A DNA stretch of 35,767 bases from Alphaproteobacteria bacterium (GTDB taxonomy: Bacteria; Pseudomonadota; Alphaproteobacteria; RF32; CAG-239). Of this stretch, positions 16,511 through 25,797 are shown piece after piece. The stretch lies in NCBI GenBank assembly GCA_017465405.1, contig JAFTWG010000029.1, forward strand, positions 1 through 35,767, read 5' to 3'. The notes beneath the pieces were generated by a model that saw only the letters and a program-made list of their open reading frames with translations, was not told where the DNA came from and did no database searches. Both the position numbers and the translations under genes were made by a program. Position 1 is the first letter of the stretch; each line of letters starts with the position of its first letter.

Positions 16511-17612
16511 TTATTTTGCAACCTTATCCGCTAATGCTGCTTCGAGAAACAAATCAATGTCTCCGTCCAACACCGATTTTGTATCAGATGTTTCAACTTC
16601 GGTTCGCAAATCCTTAACCATTTTATATGGCTGTAAAACATAAGAACGAATTTGATATCCCCAACCGTTATCACCTTGATTATCCCATTGTCCTTGTGCC
16701 GCATCCTCTCGCTTTTTCAACTCTATTTCATATAATCTGGCTCGTAACATTTTCCAAGCTGCTTCTCTGTTTTGAAATTGTGAGCGCTGGTTTTGACACT
16801 GAACTACTATTCCGGTAGGAATGTGAGTAATACGAACGGCAGAATCCGTCTTGTTAATATGTTGTCCGCCGGCTCCCGAAGCTCGATATGTATCAATTCG
16901 GCAATCTGACTCGTTTATTTCAATATTAATTTCATCATCAATATCAGGATAAACACCTACCGAAGCAAAACTTGTATGCCTTCTTGCATTGCTGTCAAAT
17001 GGAGAAATACGAACCAAACGATGGACTCCGCTCTCTGATTTTAACCAACCATACGCATTGTGACCGATAATTTTAACCGTAGCAGATTTGAGGCCGGCAA
17101 CATCACCTTCAGCTTCTTCAACATACTCTACTTTATATTGATGAGCTTCTGCCCAACGTGTATACATACGCAAAAGCATTTCCGCCCAATCTTGAGCCTC
17201 GGTACCGCCACTTCCGGAATGAACTTCCAAAAAGGCATTATTAGCATCAACTTCACCGCTCAATAACGCTTCCAACTCTCCCCTACGGCCTTTGGCTTTT
17301 AATTCTTGCATCTGCTGAATAATCTCATTAATCATATCTTGATTATCTTCAAGCTCGGCCAATTCGCATAATTCAACCAAATCCTGACGATTTTTTTCCA
17401 AATCATCAATAATATTAATATCTGCTTCGAGCTTATTTTTCTCACTCAAAAGTTTTTGAGCTTTTTGCGCATCATTCCACAAATTAGAATCAGAAGTCAA
17501 ATTTTGCAATTCATCCAAACGGATAACTGCATTATCATAGTCAAAGAGACCTCCTCAGCAATGCAACCGATTGCTTGATTTCTTCGTTCAAATTATATAT
17601 TTCTGCTTGCAC
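16511..17612 (-). CDS. prfB: Peptide chain release factor 2, made by programmed +1 frameshift
   Basis: RF2 recognises UGA and UAA and triggers peptide release. The zero frame starts at GTG 17612 (AGGGA eight nt upstream) and reads [20 protein letters not shown] then RSL, meeting an in-frame TGA at 17543-17541. A +1 shift continues with [15 protein letters not shown] to the stop at 16511. The product is 366 aa, close to E. coli RF2 (365). Later signatures are the codon-recognition region near [13 protein letters not shown] and the catalytic GGQ in [20 protein letters not shown] frame starting at 17518 alone would miss the first 31 residues. It sits 21 nt after mrcA and abuts the AsmA-like gene. 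Confidence 0.95.
17540..17555 (-). promoter_or_regulatory. prfB programmed frameshift site
   Basis: The minus strand reads AGGAGG-TCT-CTT-TGA-C: a Shine-Dalgarno-like AGGAGG (17555-17550), a 3-nt spacer, the slippery CTT and the in-frame TGA. Order and spacing match the E. coli site (AGGGGG-TAT-CTT-TGA-C). When RF2 is scarce the ribosome pauses at TGA and slips +1, giving autoregulation. Confidence 0.95.
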
Positions 17613-17633
17613 TTCACTATTCCCTATATGCAA

Positions 17634-20105
17634 TTAATATTGTGTACCAAGTTGGAAGCTGTCTTGTTCTGTCGTATTACCGAAAGTTTTATAACTTCCG
17701 TCATTTGTTGTTTCCTGATTTTCTTCATCTTCATCATTCCCACCGATTACACGTTGAGATGCTTTAGAAAAATCAAATTCAGGTTTTAATGCTTCGGTAA
17801 TAACAATCTTATCACTCGGTTGCGCCGGTTTACCTGTTTCATAATTAATACGAACAAGTTTTATACCGGCAGGAATACGAAACGCCGTATCCGGTTGGTC
17901 TTTTAATGCTTCTTCCATAAAACGTGAGAATATCGGCAAAGCAACACTGGCCCCTGTTTCATATCTACCTAAAGAACGAGGTTCATCAAATCCGACATAG
18001 GTTCCGACAACCAAGTCAGGAGAAAAACCGATAAACCAACCCTCTTTGTTGTCATTAGTCGTTCCGGTCTTTCCTGCCAAATGGTGTTTAATTCCTCGCA
18101 ATCTTGCACCGGTTCCACGAACCGCAACACCTTCCAAAATCGAAGTCATCTGATATGCAGACAAACTGTCAACTAACTGTTCTCTTGTATCCGGCAAATT
18201 CGGAATTGTCGGAGAATTCCACACATCATAATTGCAATCAACGCAATTTCGTGTATCGTGTTTGAGTATTGTTTGCCCATATCTGTTTTGAATTTGTTCA
18301 ATAAAATATGGTGTAACTTTCTTTCCTCCGTTAACAATAATCGCATATGCCGAAGTCAAATCCAGAAGATGAGTTTCTCCTGCTCCCAAAGACATAGACA
18401 ACAATTTAGGAAGATTTTTATTTATTCCCATTTTTGCAGCAAAATCAGAAACCTTATCCATACCGATATCTTGAGCCAAACGAACAGTCATTAGGTTTCG
18501 AGATTTTTCAACCCCTTCACGCAAAGTCATTAATCCATAAAACTTTTTAGAATAGTTTACCGGTTTCCATTTAGGTAACCCCGGACCTTGGTCAAGTACA
18601 AACGGGGCATCTAAAATTAAATCCGTCGGAGAATATCCTTCCTCAAGAGCTGCCAAATACACGAAAGGTTTAAAAGCAGATCCGGTTTGACGTTTTGCTT
18701 GTGTTACACGATTAAATTGTGAACGCTCAAAAGAATATCCGCCTACTACAGCCAAGACTTTTCCGGTATGAGGATCAATAGCAACCAATCCGCCGTCAAC
18801 ATTAGGTTCTTGTCTTAAATTATATGTATTTGCCGGAAGCTTTTGTTTTGCTATTTTATCTTTAGATACGGCTTCAACTAAAATAACATCGCCTTTTTTC
18901 AGAACTTCGGTTACGGTTTTAGGAGCATCACCGACATATTGATCAGGTAGATTTTTTCTTGCCCACGATAATACACTCATGGGAATAACACCTTTTTTTC
19001 CGTCTTTAGTTTCAATTTCAGCTTGCGTAGATGTTACTTTTTTTACTATTGCAATTTCCCAATTTTCATCAATACCTTTAGGAGCTTTAATTTCGTCTAA
19101 TGCTTTTTTATCATCAAGCGCAATATTAGCTAACGGACCTCTCCAACCATGACGACGATCATAGTTTTGGATTTCTTCTCTGAATATTTTAGTCGCAATA
19201 TTTTGCAAATGCGGATTGATTGTCGTACGAACGATTAAACCGCCTTCGTTCAAATAATCTGCTCCAAAACGATTTTGAATTTCACGACGAACTTCTTCAC
19301 TAAAATATTCACTATTCGGCAAATAACGACCTTTTCTCTCAACAACCGTCAAAGGTTTTGCCTTTGCATCTTCTGCATCAACAGCGTCAATATATCCGTC
19401 TTCTAACATTCTGCCAATAACCCAATTACGACGCCCCACAGCAGCATCATATTTTGTTTTAGGATTATAGTTATTAGGTCCTTTAGGTAAAGCCGCCAAA
19501 TATGCAACCTCTTCTATTGAAAGTTTATCAAGAGGTTTTCCGAAATAGTTTAAAGCTGCTGCTGCTACACCATAAGAACGATTACCTAAATAAATCTCAT
19601 TTAAATAGAGTTCTAAAATATGATCTTTGGTAAAAGCACTTTCCATACGTTTGGAAATAATTGCTTCTTTCACCTTACGAACATACGAAACTTCTGAGCT
19701 TAACAAAAAGTTTTTAGCCACCTGTTGCGTAATGGTAGAAGCCCCAGCCGGACGACGACCGGTTCCCAAATTTTTTAAGTTACCAAGTATTGCTCGAATA
19801 ATACCTACATAGTCAATACCCGAATGAGAATAAAACTTTTTATCTTCTGCCGCAATAAACGCATTTTTCACTAAATCGGGAATTGTATCTATCGGCATAA
19901 ACAAACGACGTTCCGTCGCATATTCCATCAACAGCTGTCCATCGCCGGCAAATAAACGGGTAGTAACCGGAGGTTCATATTTTTCAAGTTGATGATAATC
20001 CGGCAAATCACGACTGATACGTGCCAGCAAAAGCATAAGCACAATAAGCCCTACAACTGCAAAAAAGAAACAAGTACTAAGCAGAGACGATAAAGTTTTA
20101 AACAT
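17634..20105 (-). CDS. mrcA: Penicillin-binding protein 1A, bifunctional transglycosylase/transpeptidase
   Basis: 823 aa, a class A PBP anchored by one N-terminal membrane helix (residues about 9-29). The glycosyltransferase domain shows EDKKFYSHSGID (catalytic Glu87) and GASTITQQVAKNF (120-132). An OB-like inserted region follows at about 320-430. The transpeptidase domain has SAFK (Ser475), SRN (534-536) and KTG (678-680), so all active-site motifs are intact. The C-terminal tail is acidic and Gln/Asn-rich. It polymerises and cross-links peptidoglycan at the inner-membrane surface. It lies between the amidase gene and prfB, the usual alphaproteobacterial order. Confidence 0.97.
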   Translation of the reverse strand: MFKTLSSLLSTCFFFAVVGLIVLMLLLARISRDLPDYHQLEKYEPPVTTRLFAGDGQLLMEYATERRLFMPIDTIPDLVKNAFIAAEDKKFYSHSGIDYVGIIRAILGNLKNLGTGRRPAGASTITQQVAKNFLLSSEVSYVRKVKEAIISKRMESAFTKDHILELYLNEIYLGNRSYGVAAAALNYFGKPLDKLSIEEVAYLAALPKGPNNYNPKTKYDAAVGRRNWVIGRMLEDGYIDAVDAEDAKAKPLTVVERKGRYLPNSEYFSEEVRREIQNRFGADYLNEGGLIVRTTINPHLQNIATKIFREEIQNYDRRHGWRGPLANIALDDKKALDEIKAPKGIDENWEIAIVKKVTSTQAEIETKDGKKGVIPMSVLSWARKNLPDQYVGDAPKTVTEVLKKGDVILVEAVSKDKIAKQKLPANTYNLRQEPNVDGGLVAIDPHTGKVLAVVGGYSFERSQFNRVTQAKRQTGSAFKPFVYLAALEEGYSPTDLILDAPFVLDQGPGLPKWKPVNYSKKFYGLMTLREGVEKSRNLMTVRLAQDIGMDKVSDFAAKMGINKNLPKLLSMSLGAGETHLLDLTSAYAIIVNGGKKVTPYFIEQIQNRYGQTILKHDTRNCVDCNYDVWNSPTIPNLPDTREQLVDSLSAYQMTSILEGVAVRGTGARLRGIKHHLAGKTGTTNDNKEGWFIGFSPDLVVGTYVGFDEPRSLGRYETGASVALPIFSRFMEEALKDQPDTAFRIPAGIKLVRINYETGKPAQPSDKIVITEALKPEFDFSKASQRVIGGNDEDEENQETTNDGSYKTFGNTTEQDSFQLGTQY

Positions 20106-20181
20106 ATTCAGTTATCCGTTATATTTATTTTTGTTAATCAATAACAGTTTTTATAACAAACGACAACAATTTTATTTAGTT

Positions 20182-21402
20182 TTAGAACAAAGATTTATGT
20201 TTCATATCTTCAAAATAGCGATTAATTGCTCTAACCGTTGATGTTGCCAGTTTTTTTCTATAACTCGGTTGCTTCAATAAACGTTCTTCATTCTTGTTCG
20301 ACAAGTATCCCATTTCAAGTAAAACAGAGGGAACATCGGGAGCTTTTAATACGGCAAATCCGGCAAAACGATGGGTATCGCTGATAGTTTTTACAGATTT
20401 TTTCATTTCTCGTACGATTGAGGCGGCAAATTCCGATGAACGATTACGTGTTTCTCCTTGTGCAAGGCTGATTAAGACTTCACTTACCTCTTTTGATTGA
20501 TCGCCCATATCAAGCCCCAATATAATATCGGCCTGATTTTCTCTTTCCGCCAATGCTGCCGCTTCTTTATCCGATGCTTTTTCTGACAAAGTATAAACAG
20601 ACAAACCTGTGGCTTTGCGATTTTTAGCACTATCGGCATGTATAGAAATAAACAAATCGGCATTATGTTTACGAGCTATTTTAACTCGCTGGCGTAACGG
20701 AATAAATATGTCGGTACTACGAGTTAAATAAACTTTATATTTTTTCAAAGCATCGAGTTGTCGTTTCAATTCTTTGGCCGTAGATAAAGTTATATTCTTT
20801 TCATAAACTCCGGAATATCCGATAGCACCGGGATCATGTCCGCCATGACCGGCATCAATAACGATAATTTTTTTCTCTTCTTTTTTACTGACAACTTTTG
20901 ATGAAGACGGGGCTGATGAAGCGGTTATATTTTTACCGTTGGAAAAAGCAAATTTATGTCCGACTTTAGCATTGAACTCTTTGTCATTTGCAACCTTAAT
21001 ATCAATCGCTAAACGCCACTTAAAAGTAGATTGCGGAGCCAACATAAAAGCCTTTTTTATAATTACAGGCTTGAGCAAATCAAAAACTATACGATTTTTT
21101 TGTCCGTCAAGTTTACCCACCCGAACACTACCAACGATATTATTACTGTCTCTTGTTCTTTCCAATGATTTCGGCACAACAATATTGTCCGTGTCTATTA
21201 CTAATCTTTTGGGACCGCTTAATAAAAAAACATTATAATCAAACTCGGTCGAGGAATCAAAAACAACCCTAACCGTATCACTGCCTTGCCCTATGCGCAA
21301 ACCGGTAATTTCTCCCGAAAGAGCTTCGGGAGAAGAAAAGCATAAAAGCATCAACAAAATGCTCAACATTTTTAATATTGAAACAAATTTTTTCATAATC
21401 AT
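20182..21402 (-). CDS. amiC: N-acetylmuramoyl-L-alanine amidase with AMIN domain (AmiC type)
   Basis: 406 aa: signal peptide (residues about 1-30), AMIN domain (about 31-140) for septal wall targeting, a Ser/Lys-rich linker (160-178), and an Amidase_3 domain (179-400). The domain has IDAGHGGHDPGA (Zn ligand His186), GVYEKNIT (Glu201), LFISIHADSA (His255) and a late SVLLEMGYLSN with the catalytic Glu. It splits septal peptidoglycan during daughter-cell separation. The start could be either 21402 or the in-frame ATG two codons later; neither has a strong Shine-Dalgarno. First gene of the operon; TATAAT at 21430-21425 is a plausible -10. The gene symbol is by similarity of architecture. Confidence 0.92.
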   Translation of the reverse strand: MIMKKFVSILKMLSILLMLLCFSSPEALSGEITGLRIGQGSDTVRVVFDSSTEFDYNVFLLSGPKRLVIDTDNIVVPKSLERTRDSNNIVGSVRVGKLDGQKNRIVFDLLKPVIIKKAFMLAPQSTFKWRLAIDIKVANDKEFNAKVGHKFAFSNGKNITASSAPSSSKVVSKKEEKKIIVIDAGHGGHDPGAIGYSGVYEKNITLSTAKELKRQLDALKKYKVYLTRSTDIFIPLRQRVKIARKHNADLFISIHADSAKNRKATGLSVYTLSEKASDKEAAALAERENQADIILGLDMGDQSKEVSEVLISLAQGETRNRSSEFAASIVREMKKSVKTISDTHRFAGFAVLKAPDVPSVLLEMGYLSNKNEERLLKQPSYRKKLATSTVRAINRYFEDMKHKSLF

Positions 21403-21660
21403 CCGATGTTACAAGTTTTGCCTTATTATAATTATGACTTATTACCAATCTGTTAAAAACAATATATGAAAAATAAAAAAAATATATTGTAATTATAATC
21501 AGCTTGTTATATCTTGGCACTGTCAAATTTTATTTGGTTTGCAATTGCGCATTATCACAAATGAGGAAAAATAAGACGCGATTTGCCGGTCTCCGCCGTT
21601 TTTCAAAGCGAAACTCGTGCATAAATTTGATAAAAAAAGGTTTAACCGGAAGATTTTTTA

Positions 21661-21710
21661 TTTTTTGAACAGACAAATTAAATAAGCAATAAACAAACTT
21701 GTTCAAAAAA
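21661..21710. repeat. Inverted repeat in the amiC-rne divergent region
   Basis: TTTTTTGAACA (21661-21671) and TGTTCAAAAAA (21700-21710) are perfect complements, 11 bp, separated by 28 nt. The gap 21403-21861 otherwise holds the divergent promoters and no convincing gene. A 71-codon minus-strand frame there lacks any recognisable feature. Role unknown. Confidence 0.5.
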
Positions 21711-21793
21711 GAGAGTTTTTTTATATTTTTAATACATACACTCAAACTCTTTGGTGTGTGTTTATATGCTAAAAAACAGAGGTTCCCTCGTTC

Positions 21794-21824
21794 TTGATAA
21801 TAAAATCTCCCGATGTGTTATAAT
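21794..21824 (+). promoter_or_regulatory. Extended -10 promoter of rne
   Basis: TGT-TATAAT (TATAAT at 21819-21824) is an extended -10 element, with TTGATA at 21794-21799, 19 nt upstream. Transcription would start near 21832, leaving a leader of about 30 nt. This also rules out the upstream in-frame ATGs of rne as starts. Confidence 0.7.
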
Positions 21825-21861
21825 GTTTTCTGCCTGTGCAGAAATATGGAGTTATTTATAT

Positions 21862-24420
21862 ATGACAAAAAGAATGTTAATTGACGATACACAACCGGAA
21901 GAAACAAGAGTTGTTGTCGTAAACGGTAATAAAATTGAAGATGTTGAATTTGAATCCAGTTTTCGCAAGCAAATCAAAGGAAATGTCTATCTCGCAAAAG
22001 TTATGAGGATAGAGCCGTCACTACAAGCCGCTTTTGTAGATTATGGCGGAAATCGTCATGGTTTTTTGGCCTTCGGTGAAATTCACCCCGATTATTATCA
22101 TGTTTCCGATGAAGTGTTAGCGGAATATGAGAAAGAAGTTGACGCAATTATTGAAAATAAAAAACAACTAATCAAAGAACGAGAAGCAGAAAGAGCTCGC
22201 ATAAGAGAAGAAAAAGCTCTCAAAAGAGCTCAAAGACTGGAAGAAGAGGCTCGTATTGCAGCAGAGATTGAAGCAGCTCGTTTAGCTGATGAACAAAATG
22301 AAGAAAATCAACAAGCTCCCGCAACAGAAGAAAATAATATTGTTGCCGAAAATACTTCTGCTATTCAAAATACTGAAAACGTTGAAACAGCAGAAACCTC
22401 CACCGAAATTACGGAAATTCCTGCCGAATTAAATTCAGAACAGGTTATTACGGAAGAAAAACCTCTTCGCAGACGTGGTCGCAAACCTCGTGCAATCAAA
22501 GAAGCCGAAGAAGCTGCCATTGCCATTGAAAATACAGAGCACCAAATTTCTGCAGAAAAAGAAACAAATATTGAAAAAATTGAAACCGCTGTTGAAGACG
22601 AAACACTCCCAGCTTCTGAAACTGTTGAAAATACAACTCACACCGAAGAAGAAAAAAAGCCTGTCAGAGGTCGCCGCAGAAGGGTTAAAACAATGGCAGA
22701 AGATACAGGAACCGAAGAAGAAAAAATATCGGAAGAAGTATCTGCAGAGAACGAATATAAAGAAGAAGCAGAAAATGTCACATCTAATTCTGCCAATGAT
22801 GATGATATTGCCGTCGATGATGACGATGACGGTGAATATGATTATGAGTCACAAAAAAAGCTTATTTTAATGCGTAAACTCTTTCATAACAGCAAAATTC
22901 AAGACGTTATAAAAGAAGGACAAATTTTACTCGTTCAAGTTGTAAAAGAAGAAAGAGGTAATAAAGGTGCTGCTTTGACAACTTATTTATCTTTAGCCGG
23001 AAGATATTGCGTATTAATGCCTAATCGCATCAAAAGCGGCGGTGTTTCAAGAAAAATTACCAATGCACAGGACAGAAAACGCCTAAAATCCATAATCAAA
23101 GAGTTGCCGATGTCCAAAGACATGTCTTTAATTGTTCGTACTGCAGGCGAAGAAAAGACTAAAGCGGATATCACTCGTGACTACAACTATTTAATCAGAA
23201 CTTGGAATCAAATACGTCATGATTCTCTCAAAAACCCTGCTCCTATATTGATTTATGAAGAAGGGAACCTCATTAAACGAGCATTGAGAGATATGTTTAC
23301 CAAAGAGATTTCAGAAATCATTGTTGACGGAGATACCGCATACAAAACAGCTCGCAACTTTATGCGCATATTATCACCGCATAATATGAAGAAGTTAAAG
23401 TCTTGCAAAGCAAATGATGTGCCTTTATTCCAACGTTTCCAAGTTGAAAGCCAATTAGATAAGCTTCACGATCCTAATGTTCCGTTGGAATCAGGCGGAT
23501 ATTTAGTAATTAATCCGACCGAAGCTCTTGTTTCTATTGACGTAAACTCCGGTAGAGCTACAAAAGAAAGCGATTTGGAAGAAACCGCGTTAAGAACGAA
23601 TTTGGAAGCAGCAGACGAAATCGCTAAACAATTAAGAATGCGTAATTTGGCAGGACTGATTGTAATTGATTTTATAGATATGGACGATCCTAAAAACAAT
23701 TTAGCCATTGAAAAACGCATGAAAGAAGCTATGAAAGGCGATCGTTCGCGTGTTCAAATCAGCAAAATGAGTTGTTTCGGATTGTTAGAAATCTCAAGAC
23801 AAAGAATGCACTCATCATTTTTGGAAAGCAACTACCAAACTTGTCCGTTCTGCCATGGACGCGGTATAATCAGAACCGTTGAATCCGGCGCAATGTCAAT
23901 TTTGCGTATTATTGAAGAAGAAGGAACAAAAAATCGCTCCTCTATGATGAATGTTTTTGTTCCGACAGATTATGCTGTTTATCTGTTGAATCAAAAAAGA
24001 CAAGCATTATATGAAATTGAACAACGTTATAAAATGACGGTTATTATCAGTGCAGATAATACAATTAAAAACGTCAACGAATATCGTGTAGAACGTACGA
24101 AAGCCGTAAAAATAGAAGAAACCAATAAACCGGTTGCCGTTCAACCCTACGAAGTAGATGATGAATACGACGAAACTACAGATATTCAAAATGAGGAGGA
24201 CGAAACAGAAAACGATAACAATGATCGTCAATATCGTCGTCGTGAACGCAACGGAAGAAGATATCGTTTTGACAGAAGACGCGGACGCCGTGAACGTAAT
24301 GATACGGAAAACTCGGAACCGACTGCCGAAATAAGAGAAGAAACTCCAAAGGTAGAAGAAACCGAAGAAAAGCCGGAAAAAAGAAAGGTATCTTGGTGGA
24401 AAAAACTGATAAACGGATAA
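21862..24420 (+). CDS. rne: Ribonuclease E/G family endoribonuclease with large S1-domain insertion
   Basis: 852 aa from the ATG at 21862 (GGAG upstream; MTKRMLIDDTQPEETRVVVV is the alphaproteobacterial N-terminus). The frame is open back to 21751, but that lies before the promoter. The S1 RNA-binding domain is split: strands at 38-78 and 345-395 flank an insertion of about 255 residues. The insertion is Glu/Lys/Ala-rich, with two basic patches (RRRGRKPR near 203-210 and RGRRRRVK near 269-276) and an Asp run at 313-323. The catalytic site is intact: DVNSGR (560-565) and VIDFIDMDD (Asp603). The Zn-link CPFC is at 661-664. The C-terminal tail is acidic then Arg-rich, as expected for RNA and degradosome contacts. 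It initiates mRNA decay and rRNA/tRNA processing. Confidence 0.96.
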   Translation: MTKRMLIDDTQPEETRVVVVNGNKIEDVEFESSFRKQIKGNVYLAKVMRIEPSLQAAFVDYGGNRHGFLAFGEIHPDYYHVSDEVLAEYEKEVDAIIENKKQLIKEREAERARIREEKALKRAQRLEEEARIAAEIEAARLADEQNEENQQAPATEENNIVAENTSAIQNTENVETAETSTEITEIPAELNSEQVITEEKPLRRRGRKPRAIKEAEEAAIAIENTEHQISAEKETNIEKIETAVEDETLPASETVENTTHTEEEKKPVRGRRRRVKTMAEDTGTEEEKISEEVSAENEYKEEAENVTSNSANDDDIAVDDDDDGEYDYESQKKLILMRKLFHNSKIQDVIKEGQILLVQVVKEERGNKGAALTTYLSLAGRYCVLMPNRIKSGGVSRKITNAQDRKRLKSIIKELPMSKDMSLIVRTAGEEKTKADITRDYNYLIRTWNQIRHDSLKNPAPILIYEEGNLIKRALRDMFTKEISEIIVDGDTAYKTARNFMRILSPHNMKKLKSCKANDVPLFQRFQVESQLDKLHDPNVPLESGGYLVINPTEALVSIDVNSGRATKESDLEETALRTNLEAADEIAKQLRMRNLAGLIVIDFIDMDDPKNNLAIEKRMKEAMKGDRSRVQISKMSCFGLLEISRQRMHSSFLESNYQTCPFCHGRGIIRTVESGAMSILRIIEEEGTKNRSSMMNVFVPTDYAVYLLNQKRQALYEIEQRYKMTVIISADNTIKNVNEYRVERTKAVKIEETNKPVAVQPYEVDDEYDETTDIQNEEDETENDNNDRQYRRRERNGRRYRFDRRRGRRERNDTENSEPTAEIREETPKVEETEEKPEKRKVSWWKKLING

Positions 24421-25742
24421 ATATATTTGTTTTTTTATTTGCGATGTTGTCGATATTATTATCGGCAACATCTGCCCAAGCTATTGCTCTAATTTCTGAT
24501 GAAGAGACCGAAATATTTCTACACCAAACACTTCGCCCCGTGTTCAAAGCATCGGGAACGGCTTTTAATCCGAGGCGAATTTATATTGTCAATGACAAAT
24601 CCCTAAATGCTTTTGTCGCCGACGGAAACAATATGTTTGTAACTGTCGGGACTTTGATGACTGCCGATAGCCAAAATGAAATAAGCGGTGTTTTGGCTCA
24701 CGAAACCGGACATATTGAAGGCGGCCACCTTTTGCGACATAAAATTCAAGCAAAAGAAGTACAAATGGTAAGTCTCGCATCTATGTTATTAGGCAGTGCT
24801 GCCGGAATTGCCGCCGGACGTGCTGATATAAGCATTGCCGCCATATTAGGCTCTCAAAGTACGGCTATGCACGGAATGTTGACCTATCAAGTCAGCGAAG
24901 AAAGAAGTGCCGATGAAGCCGCAGTAAAATTGTTGAAAGCAATAAATCAATCTCCGGCAGGAATGTTGAATTTTATGAAAAAAATTCAGAAACAAAATAC
25001 CATTCAAGGAATTGAAGAAACCAGCTATTTCAGAACCCACCCGGTAACCACCGAACGTATTGCTTTTTTAGAAAAAGCAACCAAAGAATCAAACGCTCCG
25101 AAAAAAGGGTTGCAGGAAAAAGAATTTGCCCGAATAAAAGCTAAATTATATGCCTATATCGAGGAACCGAAAAATACGTTCATAAAATATCCTGAAAGTG
25201 ACAACAGCATACCTGCTCGATATGCTCAAGCTATTGCCTATTTTAAACAAATGAAAATGAACAAGGCTATGCAAAAAGTGGACGGATTGATTGATGATGA
25301 ACCACAAAACCCGTATTTTTATGAATTAAAAGGACAAATGTTGCTAGAAACCGGAAAAATTGCTGAAGCCGTAAAAATTTATCAAAAAGCTCTTAAATTA
25401 CATCCGAATTCATCTTTATTTAAGCTAAATTTAGCTCAAGCAATGATTGAAAATCACCCTACTGCTGAAGAGCAACAGCAAATTGTTGATTTATTAAATC
25501 AGGTTCTTATCTACAATCCGGACAGCTACGCATGGATTTTGCTATCAAGAGCCTATGGTATGCAACACAATGTAGCAGGATATAATTATGCTGCAGCAGA
25601 ATATAGTCTGCTGATGAGAGATATTCGTTTAGCTAAACAACAAATCGAACAAGCCCTAAAATCTAACCCTTCAAATGCTCTAAAACTAAAAATTAACGAC
25701 TTAAAATTAAGAATAAAAGACATCGAAAAAGAGCAAAACTAA
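24396..25742 (+). CDS. M48-family periplasmic metalloprotease with TPR repeats (BepA/YfgC-like)
   Basis: 448 aa. It starts at GTG 24396 (or TTG 24393), inside the last codons of rne, with AAAGG upstream. A signal peptide ends at SATSAQA (about residue 30). The zinc site is LAHETGHIEGGH (HExxH at about 103-107), with the third ligand in SEERSADEAA. Two or more TPR-like units occupy about 270-345 (YFYELKGQMLLETGKIAEAVKIYQKAL). BepA-type proteases are periplasmic quality-control chaperone/proteases for LptD and BAM-dependent outer-membrane assembly; that role is inferred here. It overlaps rne by 25 nt, so expression is coupled, and is followed by the terminator at 25761. Confidence 0.92.
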   Translation: MEKTDKRINIFVFLFAMLSILLSATSAQAIALISDEETEIFLHQTLRPVFKASGTAFNPRRIYIVNDKSLNAFVADGNNMFVTVGTLMTADSQNEISGVLAHETGHIEGGHLLRHKIQAKEVQMVSLASMLLGSAAGIAAGRADISIAAILGSQSTAMHGMLTYQVSEERSADEAAVKLLKAINQSPAGMLNFMKKIQKQNTIQGIEETSYFRTHPVTTERIAFLEKATKESNAPKKGLQEKEFARIKAKLYAYIEEPKNTFIKYPESDNSIPARYAQAIAYFKQMKMNKAMQKVDGLIDDEPQNPYFYELKGQMLLETGKIAEAVKIYQKALKLHPNSSLFKLNLAQAMIENHPTAEEQQQIVDLLNQVLIYNPDSYAWILLSRAYGMQHNVAGYNYAAAEYSLLMRDIRLAKQQIEQALKSNPSNALKLKINDLKLRIKDIEKEQN

Positions 25743-25760
25743 AGCAAATTTTATGAAGAA

Positions 25761-25792
25761 AATAAGGAGGTAAAAATACCTCCTTATTTTTT
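25761..25792 (+). terminator. Terminator after rne-M48
   Basis: Perfect 12-bp stem AATAAGGAGGTA / TACCTCCTTATT (25761-25772 and 25777-25788) with a 4-nt loop, then T residues. It lies between convergent genes and, with an A-rich left flank, may also act on the minus-strand transcript. Confidence 0.9.
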
Positions 25793-25797
25793 GTAAT

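Noticed and set aside
21530..21745. 71-codon minus-strand frame in the amiC-rne gap
   Set aside because: No ribosome binding site, no recognisable domain, and composition like the surrounding non-coding AT-rich DNA.
21751..21861. Longer N-terminus for RNase E
   Set aside because: The extra codons lie across or upstream of the TGTTATAAT promoter, and the alphaproteobacterial N-terminus MTKRMLID begins at 21862.
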